Assembly: GCA_964580675.1 (NCBI GenBank)
Contig: CAZOLI010000070.1
Span: 1-10,878, forward strand
Source of the DNA: CAZOLI01 sp964580675
GTDB lineage: Bacteria > Planctomycetota > MHYJ01 > CAYXQY01
Length of the DNA stretch: 10,878 nucleotides
Direction of reading: 5' to 3'
Shown: piece after piece, positions 6,355 to 10,878 of the stretch
How the letters are laid out: each line of letters starts with the position of its first letter
Numbering within the stretch: position 1 is the first letter of the stretch
Program-made: the position numbers and the translations under genes
Notes under the pieces: generated by a model
Seen by the model: the letters and a program-made list of their open reading frames with translations, nothing else
Told to the model about the DNA's origin: nothing
The model's database searches: none

Positions 6355-7687
6355 CGTACTGATTATTGACGACGAAGAACTGTTCCGCGAGGACACCGCC
6401 GAAATGCTTCGGGACCGCGGTTACGACGTCGACACCGCCCCGGACGGCGAGACCGGCCTCGAGCAGGTCCGCGAAAGCGAACCCGACATCGTTCTCCTGG
6501 ACCTGATTATGCCCGGCATGGACGGCACGGAGGTCCTGTCCGCCATTCTTGACGAAAGCCCCGATACGGAAGTTATCATCATCACCGCACACGGTTCCCT
6601 CGATACAGCAGTGCAGACCTTCCGGGAGGGAGCATACGACTACATATTGAAACCCGTGGACTTCGACGAATTGTTCGAGCGCCTGGACCGGATCAAAAAA
6701 GAACGGGGCATGGAAGCGGAGGTAAACGAACTCCGCGAGGAACTTACCCGTGGATCCGAAACCTTCGGCATGGTCGGCCGTTCCGACGAGATGGAACACG
6801 TCTACGAACGCATCGAGAAAGTCGCGCCCACCGACGCCAATGTCCTCATCGAAGGAGAAAGCGGCACGGGCAAAGAACTCGTTGCCCGGGCCATCCACAA
6901 CCGCCGTTTTCCGGCCGGTAGGCGGTTCGTGCCGGTCAACTGCTCCGCACTGTCAAAAAACCTTCTGGAGTCGGAACTCTTCGGTCACGTCGAGGGCGCC
7001 TTTACGGGAGCCACCGAATCCAAGGAAGGACTGTTCGAGGCGGCCGACGGCGGGACGCTGTTCCTCGACGAAATCGCGGAAATGCCCGGGGAACTGCAGA
7101 GCAAACTCCTCCGGGCCATCGAGAACAGCGAAATATCCCGGGTCGGATCCACGGAAACCATCGAGGTGGAACCCCGGATCATAGCGGCCAGCAACCAGGA
7201 TGTCCAACAACTCGTGGAGGAGGGTGAATTCCGGGACGACCTGTATTACCGGCTCAACGTCATGGAAATACGGATTCCGCCGCTGCGCGAACGGAAGGAG
7301 GACATCCCGCTGTTCATCGAGTACTTTATCGATCGGTACAATGACGAACTAAACAAAAACGTCGAGGGCGTGGAGGAGGACGTCATTCAGAGGTTGATGA
7401 TGTATTCCTGGCCGGGCAACGTCCGGCAGCTGGAAAACATGATCGAACGGGCCGTCATTCTGCGCAGTGAGGGTCAACTTCGACTGGAGGATTTTCCGCC
7501 GGAGATCTGGGAAGGAAACGAGGACGAGGAATCGGCAAAAAACCTGAAGGAAGTCGTCGAGAGTTTCGAAAAGGCCTACATCAAATCGGTCCTGGAGCAA
7601 ACCGACGGCAACCGGGGGGAGGCGGCCGAACGCCTGGGCATCGATCGCTCAACGATCTACCGCAAACTGGAATCGGACGAAGACTAA
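6344..7687 (+). CDS. NtrC-family sigma-54-dependent response regulator
   Basis: This cytoplasmic transcription activator has 447 residues and the full three-domain layout. The receiver domain (about 4-115) has acidic pocket D9/D10, phospho-acceptor Asp53 (LLDLIMPGMDG), Thr81 and Lys103. The AAA+ domain (about 142-370) has Walker A GESGTGKE (171-178), the sigma-54 contact loop GAFTGA (218-223), Walker B LFLDE (239-243) and FRDDLYYRLNV (297-307). The Fis-type helix-turn-helix is at about 404-443 (GNRGEAAERLGIDRSTIYRKL). All key residues are intact, so it should hydrolyse ATP to open sigma-54 promoters. The ATG lies inside the end of the kinase gene (11-base overlap) with no Shine-Dalgarno of its own, consistent with coupling and cognate pairing. 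A likely target is the sigma-54 promoter at 8656-8671; that link is inferred. Confidence 0.95.
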   Translation: MKLDVLIIDDEELFREDTAEMLRDRGYDVDTAPDGETGLEQVRESEPDIVLLDLIMPGMDGTEVLSAILDESPDTEVIIITAHGSLDTAVQTFREGAYDYILKPVDFDELFERLDRIKKERGMEAEVNELREELTRGSETFGMVGRSDEMEHVYERIEKVAPTDANVLIEGESGTGKELVARAIHNRRFPAGRRFVPVNCSALSKNLLESELFGHVEGAFTGATESKEGLFEAADGGTLFLDEIAEMPGELQSKLLRAIENSEISRVGSTETIEVEPRIIAASNQDVQQLVEEGEFRDDLYYRLNVMEIRIPPLRERKEDIPLFIEYFIDRYNDELNKNVEGVEEDVIQRLMMYSWPGNVRQLENMIERAVILRSEGQLRLEDFPPEIWEGNEDEESAKNLKEVVESFEKAYIKSVLEQTDGNRGEAAERLGIDRSTIYRKLESDED

Positions 7688-7769
7688 CCGGCCGTCGTTC
7701 CCGGCGGGCCGCCCCCGGACCCGGATCAAACCCGGATCCGCTCAACCCCGTTCCGGATTCGTCCAACCC

Positions 7770-8606
7770 TTACCGGAAGGACACCGGAATTTCCTCCTCA
7801 ACCGATCCTCCTTCTTCCAGGGAAACGTCCACTTCTTTGGTCTCGCCCATCTTCACGTGCCGCAGAAGAAGGGTGTACGACCCCGGAGGGACCTGAAACG
7901 AAAATTCGCCTCTTTCGTCCGTGCGGCCCACCGCGTGGTGGTCCTGGCTCCGGAGCAAGCCGTCCATCCACGGGTGCATATTACACTTAAAATTCACAAA
8001 ATGATTTCCGTCCACGTCCACAAACACCGGGTCCCCGCCTTCGGATTGATTCTCGTTTCCCGACGGGCCCATCGGTGAGATGGAGGTATAATTGAAGTTG
8101 TGGGAGGTGGGATCGGAATTTTTGACCTTCACGCGTCCCCCCGCACGAACCACAAACGTGTCCCGCGGTTGAAACCGGCAGCCCTTCTGGTCGATTACCA
8201 CTTCCTCGGGGGCCAACTCACTTTTTAACGCCTTTTTCACCCCGTCCACAACGACAATCACGTCTTTCACCCCGTTATTTTCCGAGTTTACCTCGATCCG
8301 CTCCGGGGTTAGCGTCGAGGAAAGACCACAGCTCTTCTGGTGTGTGCCCGAAATACGGTATTTTTCCGGACGCGGTTTCCGGCCGTCAAGCACGACGCGA
8401 CCGGAAATTGTGCCCCAGCCGGATCCCGGCTCTTCGACGGTTTTCAGGGACGCTTCCTCATCGGTATCGGTATCGATCGCTCCTTCACCGCTTTGCTCGG
8501 TTCCGGTGCTGGAGGAATTGTTTCCCCCGCCGCAGCCGGCAAACCCGGCCCCGAACAGAACAACGGACAGCGACAGAAACAACGAAAACAGTAATTGTTT
8601 TTTCAT
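7770..8606 (-). CDS. Cupredoxin-like lipoprotein with C-terminal regulatory-like beta domain
   Basis: This protein of 278 residues is probably anchored in the envelope. Residues 1-24 form a signal peptide ending in GFAG before Cys25, a lipobox with an unusual Phe at -3. A Gly/Ser then acidic linker follows (26-60). The core (about 63-220) contains Cys93, GCRFQPR (142-148) and DPTSHNFNY. His169 with Cys208, His211 and Met214 (FKCNMHPWM) gives the His-Cys-His-Met set of a type 1 copper site, as in plastocyanin. Residues about 225-278 resemble the carboxypeptidase regulatory-like fold (GEFSFQVPPGSYTLLLRH). This architecture is common in Planctomycetota and related groups, mostly without assigned function; electron transfer or copper binding is inferred. 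The start is supported by GAGGTG 5 bases before the ATG. A near-consensus sigma-54 promoter lies just upstream, and the gene converges on the regulator gene 82 bases away. Confidence 0.82.
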   Translation of the reverse strand: MKKQLLFSLFLSLSVVLFGAGFAGCGGGNNSSSTGTEQSGEGAIDTDTDEEASLKTVEEPGSGWGTISGRVVLDGRKPRPEKYRISGTHQKSCGLSSTLTPERIEVNSENNGVKDVIVVVDGVKKALKSELAPEEVVIDQKGCRFQPRDTFVVRAGGRVKVKNSDPTSHNFNYTSISPMGPSGNENQSEGGDPVFVDVDGNHFVNFKCNMHPWMDGLLRSQDHHAVGRTDERGEFSFQVPPGSYTLLLRHVKMGETKEVDVSLEEGGSVEEEIPVSFR

Positions 8607-8655
8607 GGTCCCACCTCAAAAAATGACGTTCACGTGACGAATTCACGAACAACAT

Positions 8656-8671
8656 TGCAAACGCCGTTCCA
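8656..8671 (-). promoter_or_regulatory. Sigma-54 (-24/-12) promoter of the cupredoxin lipoprotein gene
   Basis: On the minus strand the sequence TGGAACGGCGTTTGCA matches the sigma-54 consensus TGGCACGNNNNTTGCW at every fixed position but one (A for C at the fourth base). The essential GG and GC are separated by exactly 10 bases. Transcription would start near 8645, leaving a leader of about 39 bases before the ATG at 8606. An NtrC-family activator is encoded immediately beyond the target gene. Confidence 0.72.
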
Positions 8672-8723
8672 CCTCGCTCCCGGGGTGATACGTCGGGATG
8701 CTCCCGCCTTTTTGCCGTTCCAC
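8663..8723 (-). repeat. Ten-base direct repeat spanning the -24 element
   Basis: GTGGAACGGC occurs at 8672-8663, where it forms the -24 half of the sigma-54 promoter, and again at 8723-8714, 51 bases upstream. The upstream copy lacks a GC at the correct -12 distance, so it is not a second functional promoter by sequence. It could be a duplicated remnant or a sigma-54 decoy. Confidence 0.5.
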
Positions 8724-8744
8724 ATCATCCACACCGGTCGTAAA

Positions 8745-8758
8745 TTGCACAATTGCAA
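8745..8758. promoter_or_regulatory. Inverted repeat upstream of the sigma-54 promoter, candidate enhancer site
   Basis: TTGCACAATTGCAA contains TTGCA and TGCAA arms around a 4-base centre. It lies about 75-90 bases upstream of the -24 element, about 100-113 upstream of the predicted start. That is the usual distance for a site bound by an NtrC-type activator. The sequence of the true binding site is unknown. Confidence 0.4.
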
Positions 8759-8889
8759 CAAATCTCACAGGGCCGCCACCCGCCATCCTCCCGATCGAGA
8801 ACGATACAGGGCCGAACGAGAAGAGAAACGGATATTTCCACAAAACGTCCCCGACCATGCAACAGGGTTCCAACGGTGAAAGAGCCGCA

Positions 8890-10611
8890 TTACGACGCAT
8901 CACCCGTCGTCGAACCATCATCTTCCCGGTGTTCATCCCCGTCCTCGGACCGGTCCTCGAACACACGCGAAAGGAACAGCGTCACTTCCGGCACGCGGAG
9001 CAGATAACTGAAGCCGAGGTAAAACACCGCCCCGACGAACACGGCCGACAGCACAACAACCGTTCGATAACCGATCACGTACAGTAGCGATCCGGCGGCG
9101 GGAAACCGAAACGGAACCAGAGTGAGGTACACGGCAAACCCCATGACCGATGCCAGCCCCGTACAGCGGACAAACGACCAAAGCAGACGCCCCACGTCCA
9201 GCGACGGATACCGTCCCCGGAAGATCCAGAGCAGCACCGAGATGTTTACCAGCGATGTCAGGCTCGTGCTCAGCGCGATGCCGGTTTCCTGTTTCATCAC
9301 CAGGACCAGGACAATGTTGAGGGCGAGGTTCAGCACAACCATCGTGCCGGCCACCAGGGCGGGAGTTTTCGTGTCCTCCACCGAGTAAAACGCCCGCGTC
9401 ATCACGTGGTAGATGCAGTACGCCCAGATGCCCGTGGCGTAGTAAAAGAGAACAGATCCCGTCCGGGCCGTCGCCGCCGGACCGAACGATTGATACTCGT
9501 ACAGAAGACGGACGGTCGGCCGGGCGAGCACACAGAGGCCGATGCTGGACGGAATCGCCAGGAACAGGGTCATGCGGACGGCCCCGCCCACCTCCCGGGA
9601 GAGGGCGTCGTAATCGTCGCCGGCCGCGTGATCGGAAAAATACGGAAACGCCGCGGTGGCAATCGCCACGCCGATAAGGGCAAACGGCACCTGCATGACG
9701 CGGTTCCCGAACCACAGGGCCGAAATCGCCCCGGATTCCGGCACCAGCCCCTTCGCGATCACCGAATCCATCACCAGGTTTAACTGAACCACCGCCAGCC
9801 CGAGTACCGACGGGCCCATTAACTTGAGAACCCTGTGAAGCCCCGGATGGTCCAGCTTAATTAAGGGAGAATATTGAAACCCGTGGCCGAACAGCGGGGG
9901 AAGTTGCACGAGGAACTGCACCAATCCCCCCACGAGTACCGCGCCCGCAACAAAAAAGATCAGTTGTTCCGGTTCCTCCGGGTTCCCGTACCGCACGTGC
10001 AGCCAGCACAGGACCGACAGCAAAACCACGTTCATCAACACCGGCGCCGCCGCGGGCGCGGCGAAGTGCTTGTGGACGTTCAGCAATCCGCCCAGGATCG
10101 CCATCAGACAGATGACGATCATGTACGGAAACATCGTCCGGAACAGGGACGAAAACAGGTGAAGCCAATCCGCCTCCGCCTGACCCCGGAACAGGTCCGG
10201 CACGAAAAAACTGAAGATCACCCCCGCCAGCGTAAGAAGAACCAGCAGAAGGAAAAGCAGGTTCAGCACATTGGAGGCAAACCGGTTGGTTTCGTCCCGG
10301 GGTTTGTTCTGAAGGTAATCGGTGTAGACCGGGATGAGAGCCGAACGAAGCGCCCCCTCCCCGAACAACTTCCGGAACAGGTTCGGAATCTGATAGGCGA
10401 AGACGAACGCGTCCATCACCCAGGACAGTTCAAAGAAGGCCGCCATGAGCGCTTCCCGAAACAGCCCCAGCACGCGGCTCAGGAAGGTAAACCCGGACAC
10501 CGTGCCCGCGCTCCGGGCAATGCCGTCCCCGGACGATTCTTCGGACGATGCCCCGGCGGCGTCCGCCGCCTGTTCGTCGTCCGTTGCCCGCTGGTCGTCC
10601 CCGGTTGTCAT
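8890..10611 (-). CDS. murJ: Lipid II flippase MurJ
   Basis: This inner-membrane protein of 573 residues moves the peptidoglycan precursor lipid II across the membrane. After an acidic, Ala/Ser-rich N-terminal tail (about 1-30), the MurJ signature starts: SAGTVSGFTFLSRVLGLFRE, then VMDAF and NLFRKLFGEGALRSALIP. By alignment from memory, Arg46, Arg52, Asp67, Arg80 and Glu85 occupy the places of E. coli Arg18, Arg24, Asp39, Arg52 and Glu57, which line the transport cavity. WFGNRVMQVP keeps Arg304 but has Asn303 where E. coli has Asp269. Alternating hydrophobic segments fit the 14-helix MOP-fold. The C-terminus is acidic and Asp/Glu-rich. The extra length over the usual roughly 510-520 residues is due to the two tails. 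GTCGAG directly before the ATG is a poor ribosome binding site. It lies 283 bases upstream of the lipoprotein gene. Confidence 0.95.
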   Translation of the reverse strand: MTTGDDQRATDDEQAADAAGASSEESSGDGIARSAGTVSGFTFLSRVLGLFREALMAAFFELSWVMDAFVFAYQIPNLFRKLFGEGALRSALIPVYTDYLQNKPRDETNRFASNVLNLLFLLLVLLTLAGVIFSFFVPDLFRGQAEADWLHLFSSLFRTMFPYMIVICLMAILGGLLNVHKHFAAPAAAPVLMNVVLLSVLCWLHVRYGNPEEPEQLIFFVAGAVLVGGLVQFLVQLPPLFGHGFQYSPLIKLDHPGLHRVLKLMGPSVLGLAVVQLNLVMDSVIAKGLVPESGAISALWFGNRVMQVPFALIGVAIATAAFPYFSDHAAGDDYDALSREVGGAVRMTLFLAIPSSIGLCVLARPTVRLLYEYQSFGPAATARTGSVLFYYATGIWAYCIYHVMTRAFYSVEDTKTPALVAGTMVVLNLALNIVLVLVMKQETGIALSTSLTSLVNISVLLWIFRGRYPSLDVGRLLWSFVRCTGLASVMGFAVYLTLVPFRFPAAGSLLYVIGYRTVVVLSAVFVGAVFYLGFSYLLRVPEVTLFLSRVFEDRSEDGDEHREDDGSTTGDAS

Positions 10612-10692
10612 CTCGACCGAACCCCCGGTGTGGAGAATTGAAACAGGTTCAACGAATCATGTTCCGATGTATCCCCGGATGCCGCCCCGTTG

Positions 10693-10848
10693 TCATCCAC
10701 CCCACCCGGCACCGTATGTTGGTGGTCCGTCAACATTCATGTAATTGTGCATCAACAACGTCGTTGCTCCACTTCCCACATCGACATTTCGTAGATCGGG
10801 GGTTCCCGCCCGATCTCCTGTGGTCGTGGGCATCTCCTCCTCCGACAT
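10693..10848 (-). CDS. Possible small protein of 51 residues, unknown function
   Basis: An open frame begins with ATG at 10848 after AAAGGAG (3-base spacing) and ends with TGA at 10693, 81 bases before MurJ. A second ATG five codons in follows GGAGGAGGAG. The product starts MSEEEMPTTTGDRAG and ends with a Gly-rich aromatic tail (PPTYGAGWGG). It has no membrane segment and no cysteine. A 7-base stem (GATCGGG 10794-10800 with CCCGATC 10809-10815) lies inside the frame. I recognise no family. It may be a real small gene co-transcribed with murJ, or the region may be an untranslated leader. Confidence 0.35.
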   Translation of the reverse strand: MSEEEMPTTTGDRAGTPDLRNVDVGSGATTLLMHNYMNVDGPPTYGAGWGG

Positions 10849-10878
10849 CTGCTCCTTTCAACGTCATCCATCACTTAT

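Noticed and set aside
9874..10641. Long open frame on the plus strand opposite murJ (255 codons)
   Set aside because: Antisense to clear MurJ sequence; composition is Arg/Gln/Pro/His-rich and not protein-like.
10744..10770. Possible sigma-54 site upstream of murJ on the minus strand
   Set aside because: TGG is present but no GC lies at the required distance.

Overview
This window comes from a Gram-negative bacterium of moderately high GC. An outer-membrane beta-barrel, a lipoprotein signal and the flippase MurJ all imply a double envelope. Many proteins are acidic (Asp/Glu-rich tails and linkers), which may point to salt tolerance. The cupredoxin-like lipoprotein, the RegB-like sensor kinase and the sigma-54 regulator recall Planctomycetota and other redox-versatile lineages, but I cannot fix the phylum from sequence alone. 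I see no tRNA, rRNA, transposase or CRISPR array.

Layout. Bases 1-437 are non-coding and hold degenerate inverted repeats that could fold into long hairpins, plus a probable terminator for the porin gene. Bases 438-4100 carry three minus-strand genes in the order ZIP-family metal transporter, then a two-part permease with an inserted YHS domain (SO_0444/ArsP-like metal-efflux type), then an alginate-export-type outer-membrane porin. Directly after the ZIP stop codon lies a start-less in-frame segment of 35 codons with a CxxC motif. Bases 4101-4494 are a divergent regulatory region with two palindromes. On the plus strand, 4495-7687 encode a two-component system: a membrane histidine kinase with a RegB-like GGxxNPF quinone motif and a PAS domain holding five cysteines, overlapping by 11 bases an NtrC-type sigma-54 activator. 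Convergent to it, 8606-7770 encodes a lipoprotein with a type 1 copper site, preceded by a near-consensus sigma-54 promoter. MurJ (10611-8890) and a possible 51-residue small protein (10848-10693) complete the minus strand.

How they may work together (inference). The kinase could read quinone redox state and a thiol, metal or Fe-S signal. It would phosphorylate the sigma-54 activator, which would act at the sigma-54 promoter of the cupredoxin lipoprotein, the only convincing sigma-54 site I found by eye in the intergenic regions. The divergent metal-transport cluster could supply or clear the metal. MurJ looks like an unrelated housekeeping neighbour.
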